NCBI GenBank assembly: GCA_014706295.1
Contig: JACSVZ010000006.1
Coordinates: 27,090,629 to 27,154,628, forward strand
Length of the DNA stretch: 64,000 nucleotides
Source of the DNA: Lycocorax pyrrhopterus obiensis
Taxonomy: Eukaryota; Chordata; Aves; Passeriformes; Paradisaeidae
Reading direction: 5' to 3'
Shown here: positions 25,629-38,430 of the stretch, piece by piece
Position numbering within the stretch: the stretch's first letter is position 1
How the letters are laid out: every line of letters begins with the position of its first letter
The notes under the pieces: generated by a model
Database searches by the model: none
What the model was told of the DNA's origin: nothing
The model's input: only the letters and a program-made list of their open reading frames with translations
Program-made: the position numbers and the translations under genes

Positions 25629-28600
25629 CTTTCTTTCTGAGCAAAACTACTTGGAATGCCTTAATCCTGGCATGTCAAACCTGGGAAATGGTCCATAACC
25701 AAGCTCCCTAAGTCCACAGAAAAGGAATTGTAACCAGCAAGCTCCTTCTCTATGGTGTGTCACAGATGGTGCACAAAACCAAACACACTCAAAAGAGTTC
25801 ATCACTTCCTCAAACTTAGTTCACTGTTTTACTCATATTGCTGTAGTACTAAGATGCCTCCAGCAGTTTAGGGCCCTGCTTTATAGAAAGGTAGAAAAAC
25901 CACATAAACACACCTGAATTCTTGTTCAAAACAAGGCATCATGAGCATAGGAGGCATTGAGCAAGCAAAAGAAATGCATGAACTGAGACCACGTGAGACA
26001 GGTGTCAAGAAGCAACACTACTTCAGGACTTGTAGATACCAGTTTTTATGAAAGGCCATTAAGTTTAGCATAAATTTTATGTAGAATAAATACTTAAGAA
26101 GTTAAAAATATCGCATGTATAAGGGAAGACTCCAAATGGGTTTTAGATGGTCTGGAAATGACTCCAGTGTAAATGCAGCAAGTCTAACAAACAGATGGCT
26201 AAATAAGAACTAACACTGAATAACTTGGAAGCTTAAGTAACTGATATATGACTATTTTCACTTCATCAACAAATTACATTTGATTGTTTAGTTGTGTAAG
26301 ACAGAATGTGTATCAGTGTCCAAACTGCAATCTCATCCAAAAGATACCAAATTCCACAGGATGACCTTTGCAATCACCATGGTATCATGCAAGACTCCCA
26401 CCAAGACAATTCATTCCATATGTAGCTTTATGTTGAAAAGTGACTGAGCTGATTTCAAGATTTATTTTTTTAAATGTAAAATCTCTGATTATGGGCGGCT
26501 AACACTATGGGTCTTCTTTCCAAATACTGTTGCAATATCTCTTCTAAAGAGATTAATTGATCAACATTGTAGGCCACCAAAAAGAAAATTTATTGCACTG
26601 AGCTATGTAATTATAAATTACACATAGAATAAGCAATATAAATAATAACAACACAGAATGTCACTGATCTTAATCTATTCTATGTAGAAATAAAGGTCTC
26701 TCAACAGCTGACCTATGAATTATTCTTGCAGAGCAAGAGGAAGTACTCCAAAAGCTTTTCTATTTTCTGTCTTCTCTCTATCAAACTGCTTGCTTCAGCA
26801 GACCGAAGCCCATGCTTAAGCTCTTGGTTTACACCAGTTTAGAGTCAATAAATGTCATCTAGTAACTACTGCATCCTGTAAAAAAGTTGAGAGGTCTGAA
26901 AACTACATTGAGTTCTAGGCAGGGAAAATTTGTAAGCTGTCTTAAGAGTTTCCAATTTTATTGGCAAAGGATTCTGTGCAGGCATGCATATGTGAGGAAC
27001 GCCTAACCTACTACGTGCAAATAAATAATAATGTCACCCCTGATTAAGTAATGAATAGTGTACCCTGCATTTGTAAAAATGGTAGAGAATCACAGCACAG
27101 GATGGCATGGTTACTAACACCCTAGCTATTCGATCTTGCTACTGAAACATTAACTACATTATAAAATACTCAGCAGTATTGCAATTTTTCCACTTTTTTT
27201 TTTTTTGTGAGTTTAAATATTCATAAGAGAAAGAATGATGACATTGATTAAACTCATAACCACTTTCTGCCAAAAGAAAAATAAAAACATAGGAGTGACA
27301 TCTGGCATTAAGTCTCTGTTTCCTTAAAAATATGTTTGTACTTTCTGTTTCTCAATACACCAATGACAAAAATAAAAACTGTATTCTGACAAATTTTACA
27401 GCACCAAATTAGTACTAATTAGTACTTGGAATTTTAAACATGAAAATACTATACTGTCAAGAGCTCTCCATCTAAGCGTATGTACACAGCTTCCACCACC
27501 AGAGTAGTTGACCTACTTACATTACTACCAGGAGTGACTAAAAATTCCAGTTGTTTTTGCTAAAATATTAGAGTGTTCTCTTTTTTATGGTAGCTGAAAG
27601 GATTTTTAGTCTGATAGGCATCATAAAGGTAATTATATCCACTGAGCTATAGGATGAAACTGTGAATGTGTTAACGATTTTTGGTTATGGATTGATTTTG
27701 TGAATTTGTTGGGTTTATGGGTTTTTACAGCATTATTTATTATTAATTTAATTCAAATTACTCTTGAGATTATGTGACATTAATCAGAATCACAAAACAA
27801 AACTTTGACAGTTCCGAGACCCAATGGTAGCATCGTGGTTTTTAGGCCAATGCTGAAGCTGTCTAATTTACCAGGAAATTGTGAAATGCTGGGCAGCAGG
27901 TGCAAAAACTTTGTGGCACAAAAAATCTCAAGAAACAAGATTTCCCTCTCCAACACTATAATAACAATGAATTTAATAATTTTCCAGATATCCTTATTTT
28001 TGGCAATCCAGCTATTCTAAGACAACAGTGCTGGTACATTAGCAGTTTTAGAAGGAAGTTTACCCTAGACATCTTAAAAAAGAAGAGAATGTCCTCATCC
28101 TAAAGAAGAAACACAGCTTCCTCTTTTGGGAAGGGCTCACTGAAAAAAACCCTAATCTTGGAATTTAAATGGTGGGGTTATTAATGAAATAGAGTTCTAC
28201 TCAGTATGACAAGTACTTTACTCTTAAATCTTGAGAATAAGTTATGCCAGAAGGATTCAGCCAATTCTAAGAGGTAGCACCCAACTTCAGCAATTTTAGA
28301 GTAGTGCCATTCAAAGAGGAACAGCACTTTCCCTTGGGGCACATTATGGTCCCATTCACACTATCTGCTGGGTACCTTTAAGCTGAATTTGGAGGCAGAA
28401 ATCCCTGCTCAGTAAATACACGAGTAGTATATGTTAAAAACAGCAAAAGTATTTTTTCTCGCACAGTGTTACATTAAGTTTACTCTGGAGAGAGCTCCTC
28501 TTGTGCTTTTGCATTTCATGGGCCCATACTGCTTAACACACCTGCATTAAAGACAAATTTTAGAAGAACAGGGAATGTAGCTAAAAAATATGGAGTGGCA

Positions 28601-30119
28601 ACACTCTTACTTTGTTACTCCCTAAATATTAAATCTTCACTTGAAGGAAAGCAAGGCAGTCATTTGAGGAATACTGGGGAGTTACAGGCTGTGTGGTGCA
28701 GCATTTAGTCTGTGTTCCCTTTCCCATCTACCAGTTTTATGGATGGTCAGAATTAGAAAAAATAGAAAGAGGATCTCGAGAGATGAAAAATACAATGGGG
28801 TAGGATATCTCCTTGGTAAAGAGGACAAACTGTTTCAATTCACACAGCATTTAAAACTCCTCAGTAGTGAAAGCTCTATCATGTGCAGAGGTAGAGGAGC
28901 AGAACATAGAGAAAACTTGTGACGGACAAGGTGAATCATTTTGATGTATTACTTTTAGATCATGATCCTCTTTCCTTTGGGTCAACACCATGATTCCATT
29001 GAAATCTAATTTCACTCTCAAACTATTAATCAACCCCAGTTAAGGAGAGAACAACACTGTGTTAAGTATGCAGCTGCACTTTTAGCAGACCTTCAGTCAA
29101 AACCGAACTTCCTTGCTGCAGATGTAAAAAATTTATTGAGCCAACATAGGTCTGAAAAATTTAGAGATTTTAGTTATGACAAAATAGTAGAAGTGGGCTG
29201 TTTTGACATCTAGCAGGCCATTTTTAGAACTGAGTACTTGCAATCAAAAAGGGTAAACAAAGGAGTAGAGTAGAGAGCAAAAGAAGAACAGAAAAGGTTA
29301 TTCAGTGTAATTCGGTTAGACAAAAGATTTCTTATCAACAATATGTTTTTTTCTGAAAAGCATGAAGTAGACTAAGCAGAGAATCATGAGAGCCATCAGA
29401 GAGATCCAGTAATGACAGAAATTCCAACACTGTGCAGATTTATTTTTTTGGGAAATCTGAGATTCTAACATTAGCTGTTTTTACTGGGTTATCTCCTTTA
29501 GCATCAGCTACAGTCTGACATGCATCCATCAGCAAAAAATCTAGAATTCCTACATTGTCAGAGTCTAATAATATTAGTCCCAGTAGACCTTTTACAAACA
29601 GTTGTCTTCCATGTTGTTCCAATATACAGTAGAAACAATACTACTTTCATGTTGAAACAAGTACTTTTTATTGAGGATTCTTAAAGATTTATTATTTTAA
29701 ACTATATGAAACATAACAAATATGCTAAAGAATTTCTCAGTAGTACTGCTGAAGTAAACTATCACAGCATCTAATTTAGTGCAGTGTGCTGTGTGCCAAC
29801 CATTCACAATGTAATGTCCTGGGTGATTTTTTTAAAATAAAAATATCTCTAATGTCTTTAGGGTCTCAGCACTTTGCTCTCCCTACAAACCCCTGTCAAT
29901 AGCTCAAAGACAGGCCATGTGCTCAGAAGCAGATAATGCATGTCAAATTGTGTCTTCAAAATAAGAGTCTATGCAATTCAAAACAACTGTTGTTTGAACT
30001 ACTGAAAATAAGTATGTGCTTAAGGAACAGCTACGAATGTTAGCCTGGAAAGTTTGCTTTGGCTAACACAGTTTACCTTAATATGATGGGTGGAAGGCAG
30101 ATGGTATAATCCAAAACCA

Positions 30120-30340
30120 CCTATGATTATAAGACTGCTTGTTAAACATTTCTTTTACATGAAATATATAGTTTGGTTGTTCCTTACCTCTGTTTTCCCA
30201 CTCCCTGCTGATTTACTGCCTGGCTTTTATACATGCAGCTGTCTGTTGTTGTGAAAACAACGCTGAGCTTGCAGCTTTATTTTGATTCTAAAGCTGAACT
30301 GGTTTTAAGATGGAACTTAGCCAGCCTCTGAGAAGAGCTA
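30120..30340. promoter_or_regulatory. Candidate conserved non-coding element
   Basis: Repeat-free block with a short hairpin GTTGTT-GTGAA-AACAAC (near 30247-30263), GAGCTTGCAGCTTTATTTTG and TTGTTAAACATTTC. Weakly supported. Confidence 0.15.
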
Positions 30341-31244
30341 TGTGTGAGAGAGAAGGGGACTATGGGCTGTCAGTCCCATCTTCTACAGTCCAGAAAAACT
30401 AAAGAATGGCTGGAATGAATTATTTTACCTGAAGTGTGTTTTGGTTTTTTAAATAGAGAAAGAAAGCTGCCTACCGTGTTCAAAAATATTTCAGTCTTAC
30501 CAAGAGAGAATAGTTTTTAAAATTAATTTAGACAAGAACTTGCTACTATCTAAGTTTTGCATTTTTTTGCTCTCCAAATCTTGCAGAAATTCATTGACTA
30601 TAAAGCCATGAAGTATGGGCATATTCTTCTTGAAGGACCAGGGATTGTACCCTGCTGCCAGAGACCATGGGGAGAGTCAAATTGGTTGGTTGTTTTGGAC
30701 ACCTAGACAGAGACAGCTGACTTTTACCGAAGTATCTGGTTTTCACTCATTTAAGGCTGACTCTAACTTCATTAGGAATTTGCTCATGAAGACATGCCTC
30801 TTGCTAGGGTTTCAGAAGATGGTTAAAACAATAAAATGGCAGAAGAGACACTACAGGAAGAGAAGTTTTGAGCTTTCTATGAACTTCAGCAGAAATTAGC
30901 TCTCTAGGTTCTTAGAAAAAACTCCTCCTTTGTTTGGTACCTCTCCAAAGGTTAGTAGGATAGAGTTCAATATACCACTAACTCTTAATTTCCTGAGAGA
31001 AATCCAAATGTGATACAAAATGGTATGTAAATAATACTGTGGTCACAAACAGGATGCTGTAAAAAATGTGGTGGTGGGAAAAACTGAGGGTAGATGACAG
31101 TCGTGAACAAGAGAAACCTCACTCTCTTGGTGCATGGAATTTGCAACTATGCTTTCATCTACTCAGCAAATTACATAAGTTTTACACTTACATAGTGACA
31201 AACACCTCTCTGCATTTGATTCAGCACCTTACCTCAAGAAGCAC

Positions 31245-31290
31245 ATAATAATAACAACAACAACAACAACAATAATAATTATAACAACAA
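31245..31290. repeat. AT-rich trinucleotide repeat (AAT/AAC)n
   Basis: An interrupted run of AAT and AAC units on the plus strand. It lies about 270 bp beyond the donor of the SCFD2 exon at 31562-31737, inside the intron. Confidence 0.9.
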
Positions 31291-31561
31291 TCCTAGCCAA
31301 TGCTAAAAGTTGTATCTTCTTGAAACTTCATGTAAATGCAAAACTGTCACCCAATTCAGATTACTTATATGCTTCACCTTTAATGCCTACTCTTTTTTTA
31401 ATAAAATTTCTTAGACACAGCTATAAAAGAATAAATATGTAGGTTCCCATTCCTTTTACCCATTTGGTAATAAGCAAAAGCTCTGTAGCAAGACATCCCA
31501 GTGCACTTCTTCATAAACAAATGCAAGCTACAGAATGCAAAACATTAAACATAATGTGTAC

Positions 31562-31737
31562 CTGCAGAAGTAATCTCTCAAAGGCAAGGAAATTGTCCCA
31601 TTTGGAGGTCTGGGGGTGTTTCAAAGTCTGGACCGTGGCCAGCACAAGCTGTAGAAGACCACAGTGGTTCTCCAAAGCTTTGAGATTGTTTCTGAAAAGT
31701 TGAATGTATGAGCTGAGCTGTTCTGGGGTGACTCTGC
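31562..31737 (-). CDS. SCFD2: SCFD2 internal coding exon (probably exon 3), Sec1-like domain
   Basis: This 176-bp exon begins with two bases that complete a glycine codon started by the exon at 48773-48900, followed by 58 codons (RVTPEQLSSYIQLF...FERLLLQ), and ends in phase 0. The acceptor has a strong pyrimidine tract (TGTTTCCCTTTCTACAG) and the donor is CAG|GTACAC. Joining the two exons gives MSM-G-RVTPEQ without a break. This matches the continuous SCFD2 stretch around the MSMGRVTP motif, and the later words LKALENHCGLLQL, LKHPQTSKWDNF and LAFERLLLQ are also SCFD2-like. The sequence looks like amphipathic helices of the Sec1-like fold. There are no frameshifts or internal stops, so the gene appears intact here. 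In the known protein the next residues begin SIGES; no such exon is found between 31561 and position 1, so the following exon must lie further left. Confidence 0.92.
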
Positions 31738-33039
31738 CTGTAGAAAGGGAAACAGGACACAGCATTCAGTGGTGACAAATGCAAAACTAAATTTTTAAAA
31801 TTATAGTGTAAAGGTTATAGAGAACTTTAGAGGCCTCTCCACTACGGGCCTGATCTTAGCTTTGCCGCAATCACTGGGAGCTTCAGCTGCAGCAACAGGT
31901 CAGGACAAAGACTTACATCATCCATGAATTGTGCCTTGAGGTATGTAATAGAGCAGGTTTTTAACAATGCACAACAGATGGTGACATAACGAGTAATAAA
32001 ATTTTTTGTTTTCAGACAAAGAGGGGCATTCATTTAAGCCAGGGAAATAATATTTGATGACTTCTTCTAAACAATCTTTCTGTTTTTACCAGAAGTCCAA
32101 TGGGACTTTGTGAGCCTTTTACCTTATGGCAAACTCAAACCTTCTCATCACTTCCTGAGGGTGCATTTTTGATTAGCCTTGACTCAAAAAATAGATATAA
32201 CGTTAGTGATGCAAGGAACTGATTTCTGGAGCTGTTCTTGGAAGGGACACTTCCAAGGTGTGACTCTTCAGTTTCTGACATGCAGTAACCACAGCATGAT
32301 TTCACCAGCTATTTGAAAATAAACACCTCAGCACCCACACATCTGTAGATGTCTCCTTATCAGAAGAGCATGAGGGGCACCATTTGGGCCAGATGAACAC
32401 TACAGGATTAGCTGTTGTTCCATCCAGGGTTAAAATGCCAGGTGAACTGCTCAACCAATTTATATTTTAGAAGGGATCTCTTTTGGGAAGGAAGGCAGCT
32501 CATCTATCCCAAGAAAATCATCATAGGCAAAAATGCCACACATGCCATCAACAGGCAGGCAAAAAAAGGTGTCAAAACACCATCCTAGTTGCAAGTCTGG
32601 ATTGAGACACAGTCCAGGGCTGGTTCCTGGAAGCCTCTGCCAGTAACAAGTCATCTTCCTTAAGCAAACCACACCAAAAAAGCAGGGATATATGAGATAG
32701 AGTGAGGAGGATCCTTTAACTTAAATAAGACAATCTTTGGTGCCAGGAAGACATGAGGGTGTCCTGATGCTAAGTGGATCATAGCTTACAACACTGATCA
32801 TTTTAGTCAGAAGTCTTCCAAAAAGGAAAAATCTTGTAAAACTGCCACTGTGTTTCTTCTCTGTGTTTGGTTATATCATCATTTAACAAGGCTCCCCATC
32901 TGCCTTCATCCTTTCAGTATCATATAAATGGTGAATAAATGATTCCAACAGTGAATAAATGTTGAAAGTTCTTCCTCTTAGTTTCAGTGATATCAAGGGC
33001 AGTCTTTGGAAGAGCATTTAGATTTGGGAAAGCTGCTAA

Positions 33040-33480
33040 ATAAAGCAAAAAACCCAGGCTCTTTATGTGAATTTTAATGGAAAGCATCAAACCGAAAAGT
33101 CAGCAAATTAACACACAAATCAAGCTGACACCACTCAGTAGGCCGGAGGGCTGACAAAAGGCTTCCACGGTTAGCCCACATAGGCTAAAACAGCAACCAC
33201 GGCCATGTGTGTTTTTAGACTAAACACTGGAGCTTTCAGCCTTGTTTTATTTCTTTTAAAGCTGTGTCAGGCAGATTTACACGGTGATTTGAAAATGTCA
33301 GTCCATGATGCCTTGCAGCATACCTTTGATAATGACTGAATTATTACCCACAGCAGTCCTGATATATTGTAGCATATTCAAAATCTGATAACTTGCTTCA
33401 ATTGAGAAAACATGCAGTTGCCAGCCCTTCCCTCATCTAAATAAGAAAAATAGGAGGGCTTTCAAAACTTCTGATTTCAA
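33040..33480. promoter_or_regulatory. Candidate conserved enhancer in the intron between SCFD2 exons
   Basis: Repeat-free block with a TCF/LEF-like ACCTTTGATAATG near 33323, ACTGAATTATTACC, CAAATCAAGCTGACA, AACCACGGCC and CTAGGCCGG-like CpG words (TAGGCCGGAGGG). Composition is unlike the AT-rich intron around it. Confidence 0.28.
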
Positions 33481-34576
33481 TTAAAAAAAAAATTCAAGAG
33501 TTTTGTTCCACATTGTTCCTTGTGTAAGTGAATCCAGATGCAGCACTGGATCAGCTTGAGATCCATTCAGCACCATTTTAGATAAACAGTTGAATTCTTT
33601 CCCACCCTCAGAATACCACCAAAAGAAACTCCAATACATATGTAAGTATAAGGAAAATCCTGACCTTAGCAAGTCATTAACAAAACCTGTACTGGCATTA
33701 AGGAGTGCAGCATCTCATCTGTGATATTTACAATACCCATAGAACCACTCAGATCCAGGGTTTGAGAGTTCCAGCCAACTTCTACATAGCAATCTCCCTG
33801 GACAGCTGGCTGATAAATATACTTCCAGTATTCTACTATTCCAGTAGCCGAGGAAAGGAATTTGGGAAAGTAATTGGTGGTAATCAGCAATTAAATGACT
33901 TTTCCCAAGGCCTAAATCCTCATCATCTTCCCTGCTGCTTGCTCACAGAGGGAGATTTCAGCACAACAGACTAACGTTAATCTAATTTCAACCCTACCAG
34001 CCCTTTGGATTTTTAAAGTCCCTCTGTTGTTTCAAGCCATTTCATCGCAATGTGGCAGACAGGTCCTAAGAAATCAAGAGGAGATCGATTTCAACCACAT
34101 CATGTCTCAACTGTCATTTTGCTCTCCCAAAGCAGATTTCGAGGTTCACAGGCAGAATATGGCAACCACTGGCAAAAAGACTTTAGTGTAAGCGTCTTGT
34201 CCTGCTCTCTTCTCTTCTTCCTGCTCCATCACAGTCATACTCTGCTCCAAACTCTAGATCCATGCATAGTCAGAAGTCTGTGGGGGCATCAAAGCCTGAC
34301 TTGTGACAAATACATTATGCTGACAAAACACTTGGTAATTTTTAAATTCCTGGATGTGGAAAGGAAAAGCATGACCTCAACCATCGTTAAGGGATTTAAA
34401 AATACCGATAATCTTTTTGCATAAAAGCCAGAAATTCCATATTTTCTAAGAAATAACCTTTGCCATTAGTAGTTATCAAGCAGAGTGTGTGAAACAGGTA
34501 CATTTGTCCCAGACTCTGTCAACTACATTAAATCCCAATACGGGACTTGATAAAAACAACATCTACTGAAAGCACT

Positions 34577-34650
34577 ACTAAAACAAAACAAAAACCAACC
34601 ACACACACACACAAACAACAACTACAAACCTCAACAACAACAAAAACACA
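34577..34650. repeat. A/C-only simple repeat, including (CA)n
   Basis: The plus strand is almost only A and C here: AAAACAAAACAAAAACC, then CACACACACACACA, then ACAACAACAACAAAAACAC. On the transcribed SCFD2 RNA this is a T/G-rich tract. Composed of several units, so probably a decayed, expanded microsatellite. Confidence 0.85.
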
Positions 34651-37600
34651 AATTGTCCCAACACTCTGAAGCTTCGTGCCTCTTCACAAGTATAACAGAG
34701 AGGATAAAATCAATAAGTAGTCCCTGGGAAGCATCACAGTGAAACCCAAAAGTTAACAGAGTATAGGAGGATGGGGAACAGGGAAGAAAAAGAGACTGAT
34801 GATGTGTGGGAACTAATTCAGCTAAAAAACAATGAACGGCTAGTTTGGCACAATTGACATATTTGTGCACTAAAGAAATAATCTTGGGAAACAGAATGAA
34901 ATAATAGTGTAGGAAGTGAGACTGGATATTACAGAAGTAACAGAAACATGACAGACTAGGGACCAGTCTCACTACTGAAGGACCTGGCCCATCCAAGAAA
35001 CACTGAACACAGTGTGATGAAGCAGCCCTGTGTTTTAGAACTCTGATAAATGGAAGATAAAAAGTAAGACATAATAGGGACTAAGCTAGCCTAGGAAAAG
35101 AGAAAACTAACATTTGTGTCAAACAAATGGTGAAATTAGCTACCTTATTTAGCTGACATCAAGAGCACGAAAAGCTTCAGGACAAAAGTCCAAGAAAAAA
35201 ATACCTTACATCACATGTAAAAATGGGATAAAATGCAAAACACATTTATCAAAGAATATAATGTCAAATTGATATGTAACCAATTAACAAATTAATTACA
35301 ATGCACATGGATTTAACATAGAATTAACTGTGCCATAACCATATTTGAGTGGGAAAAGACTAGGATTACAAGAACTGTAAGATAGCTAAGAAACATTCAA
35401 AAGCAGATGGCAGGTAATATGCAATAGAGGGTATAAAAGAGTACTAGGGTATAAAAAGAAAAGGTAAAATAAGAGTGGTTTTCTGTGTGCATGTACATAT
35501 TTATAGTACAAATTTTGGTAATAAATGGTGCCAAAACAGGTGTTGTCTGAAGCTTGTGGAACATCATCAATAGGGAGAAAGAGCAGCAGGCACAGCTGGA
35601 TTGCTTTGAGTACTGGACAACTGTAAGTGGGATGAAATTTAACAGTATACAAACGATGCCTTTTGAGGCTAGGGTAAGAGCTGTAAATGTGGAGTTAAAA
35701 CCTGGAAATGACAGGAGAAGGAAATAATGTCTAGGCTTCTTCATTGTAAAAAAGCAGGTACAATTCCTGTCAAGTGATACAGTTGCAGTAAAAACAGGGC
35801 CATAGAAACACCTCAATACAAAGCTTCCCCCTCCTGGAGCACTCCGTGCAGCTCAAATCACTCCCATTCCTGGAAGTTTAACTCAGAACTGTGATGCATG
35901 CACAGAGAGGTTACTATAACAATTAGGATGACGGAGAACTAAAGTAGGAAAGCAAAACAGAAATGTCTGGCTTATATGGACTCCCTGCTCCAGCTGGAAA
36001 AAAAATGAAGTCTCTATGAATGCATAAAAAATATTTACATGAAGGCGCAATACTGGCACTACAACCAATGGGGATAAATAACACATGAATATATTTACAC
36101 AAGACATTAAGAAATATCACTGTATCAACCAATCTTCCAGTAGTGGAGGCAACAGTGGAGGCAAACAAATGTAACTTGTTCTAAGGTGAGGTTTGATAAT
36201 GAGCAGCTGCATAAATGTTCACAAGACTTAATTCAATACAAATGGCCCCCTTCAATCCTTCATTCCTATGATAATTAATTTGTAAACATATTGGTTGAAT
36301 TCCACCTCCAGCTTTCAAGAATTTAGAGCAGATCCCAAAAGAACTGTAGATCAACTTTGCCTACTTTTCAATTACAGAAGCTGTTGTTCGGTTTTGGTTT
36401 TTTAATAATTAATTGAAATAAGTAATTTATTGCTAAATATGAAAATAGCAGCACTGAATATCAATATTTTCAGTGTTTTACCACATCAAATAGACACAGT
36501 TCATAATACATGTACAAATGATGACAGGCACAATTAGTCTGAAAGAAAGAAGTAGTTCTGTTACTAGCAAAATAGATCACCCAAGACAGACAAACTGTGG
36601 CAGAAATTACCAGCAACTGATATTAAATGTCTAAGTTCGAGTAGTAAGAGCAGATTGAGTGGAACAGAAAAACTTTCACCTTAACAGTTAAACAAAAAGT
36701 CAACTGGACAAATCATATTTGTAGACATCAATACACAATTCAGCAGTACGACTTTTTTTTCCATTTGAAATTAATGCTGCAGTCTATGTAGTGCAATGCA
36801 GGCATTGCTTCAAGAATATAATTATTTTTCAAGATAGATTTACTGGTAGAAGGAATTTTTTAAAATTCAGAATCCAAAAGAGCTTATGCATCCAATAAAA
36901 ATTTATGGATGAACAAGGTGTCTAAAGAGCAAAGGTCAGAATTATCAATGCATTGTTCCAAACATCCAGGCCTTATTTTTTTCATGTAACACTTGGTTAA
37001 TTACCTCCATAGGGACAAGGAAACAAGTAAGGAGGAAAGTACATTTTGTGACCAACTGAGTAAATCAGTGGATGCTCTTCCAAGACTGCAGGAACCGCCG
37101 AATACACACAGCTTTAAACTTTGGTCAGTTTTATGCAAGAACACAGAGCTTCACTGGCTGGAGTTCTTTCGCTGAGGTCCATTTTTCACTTGAAAGAACC
37201 AAGAATAAGAAACAATCTTGGCATGCTTATGTTCACAGACAAGATTTTTCAAGTCAGTAGAGGGCTGAAGAAATCCAGATAAATTGTTTTCCTTGTCCAC
37301 AGTCTAAGCAACATAGACCTATCTCTCCCAGTAGCAATGCTGGATACTTGCGAGGAATGTAGAAAGCTCTTGTACTCCACAAAGCCAACTGGGCAGCTGT
37401 GCTGCTAAGGGAGCTGGATATTTGACAAACTAAGTGAGAGCAATTTAGCAGGACAGATGACGCCCCTTACGTCTCCTTGTTAGTGTAATTTCCAGATGTT
37501 GTTATTAACTCAAAATTCTTTTGTACTTCTTGGGAAGTCTCAGTAACAATCTTTAACAACAAGTGCCAGAAAAATAATTTAATCTCAATTTTTGTTTAGC

Positions 37601-38351
37601 TAACTTCAAAAGTCATCCAGACCTTAAATTGTTAATAAAGGAAAGAAGAACGTCAGCTAATCCCTAGTTCTTTGGAGAGAAGGAAAGTAGGCCAGTATGA
37701 GACACCATTTGGCTGGCTTCTCCAGAATAAGGCTCTGGACCTGAAGGGCTCTAAACCTTACAGCAGACTGAAAGCAGATGTCTCAGGCTTATTTCTAACA
37801 GCGCATGCTCATCTACCACAAACATGAACCCATCTGTTCTGGGGCTGGTGGTCACTTGTAATCCTCTCTCTTTCTTGTGGCAGAAACACCAGTATCCAGA
37901 TAACCCCATGGTCACAGGCATAAGTACAAACAGCAAGTCCCCACTAGAGCAATCCCAGGATAACCCCTTCTTGGGAGTCTGAGAAGTTCCTGAAGTACAC
38001 CCCAAAGTACACTGCCACAAGGCAGTGGCAGCCTCCTGCTGCCTGCCCCCACAGCACTGTGCCATTGAGGAAGAGCTGTGACTGGCCCTTACTGACTCCC
38101 ATTCCTCCTGCCACCTTAACAATATCTGCAGGACACAGGCATTGAAGGTCAGCCACTCTTCCCTGTCTTAGGCTTCCTAGTACATCTCAAGACCTTAAGG
38201 GAGGCAGAGCCTGCCACGTATCACATCTGAAGGTGTGTATTGCAGTGGCTTTCACAGAGCCACAGACAGTGGTGACAACTACGCTGATGTTTAAGAAATT
38301 CTGGAATAGAGGCATATACCCAGAACAAATAAAGCTGGACTCCATTTACTA

Positions 38352-38430
38352 CTCAACTAGTACTTGCTGTGTGAGCTTGAACATCTAACCCAACTTGGCT
38401 TCAGTCTTATCAGCTGTAGCATTGAGTTAG
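38352..38430 (+). mobile_element. MIR-type SINE relic
   Basis: The string TTGCTGTGTGAGCTTGAAC, followed about 20 bp later by GGCTTCAGTCTTATCAGCTGTA, aligns with the MIR core (GCTGTGTGACCTTGGGCAA ... GCCTCAGTTTCCTCATCTGT). Strong divergence suits this very old amniote family. Confidence 0.5.

Larger units (their letters stand above)
1..31561 (-). other. SCFD2: Part of the SCFD2 intron downstream of the second visible exon
   Basis: A phase-0 intron that starts at GTACAC next to 31562 and runs off the left end of the window, so it is longer than 31.5 kb. I looked for the exon expected next in SCFD2 and did not see it. The interval contains the isolated CpG island at 13286-13577, several high-complexity blocks that may be conserved non-coding elements, short microsatellites, and a plus-strand exon-like segment at 20081-20192. 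The stretches 5000-12700, 13700-17200, 19100-20000 and 20200-30100 otherwise look like ordinary AT-rich intron without recognisable genes. Confidence 0.8.

Noticed and set aside
30077..30120. Minus-strand 44-bp segment before AAG|GTAAAC, phase-compatible with the exon at 31562-31737
   Set aside because: The sequence VVLDYTICLPP does not resemble the known continuation of SCFD2, and the pyrimidine tract is poor.
32931..32961. GTGAATAAATG repeated twice, MIR-tail-like
   Set aside because: Too short to assign; could be a simple local duplication.
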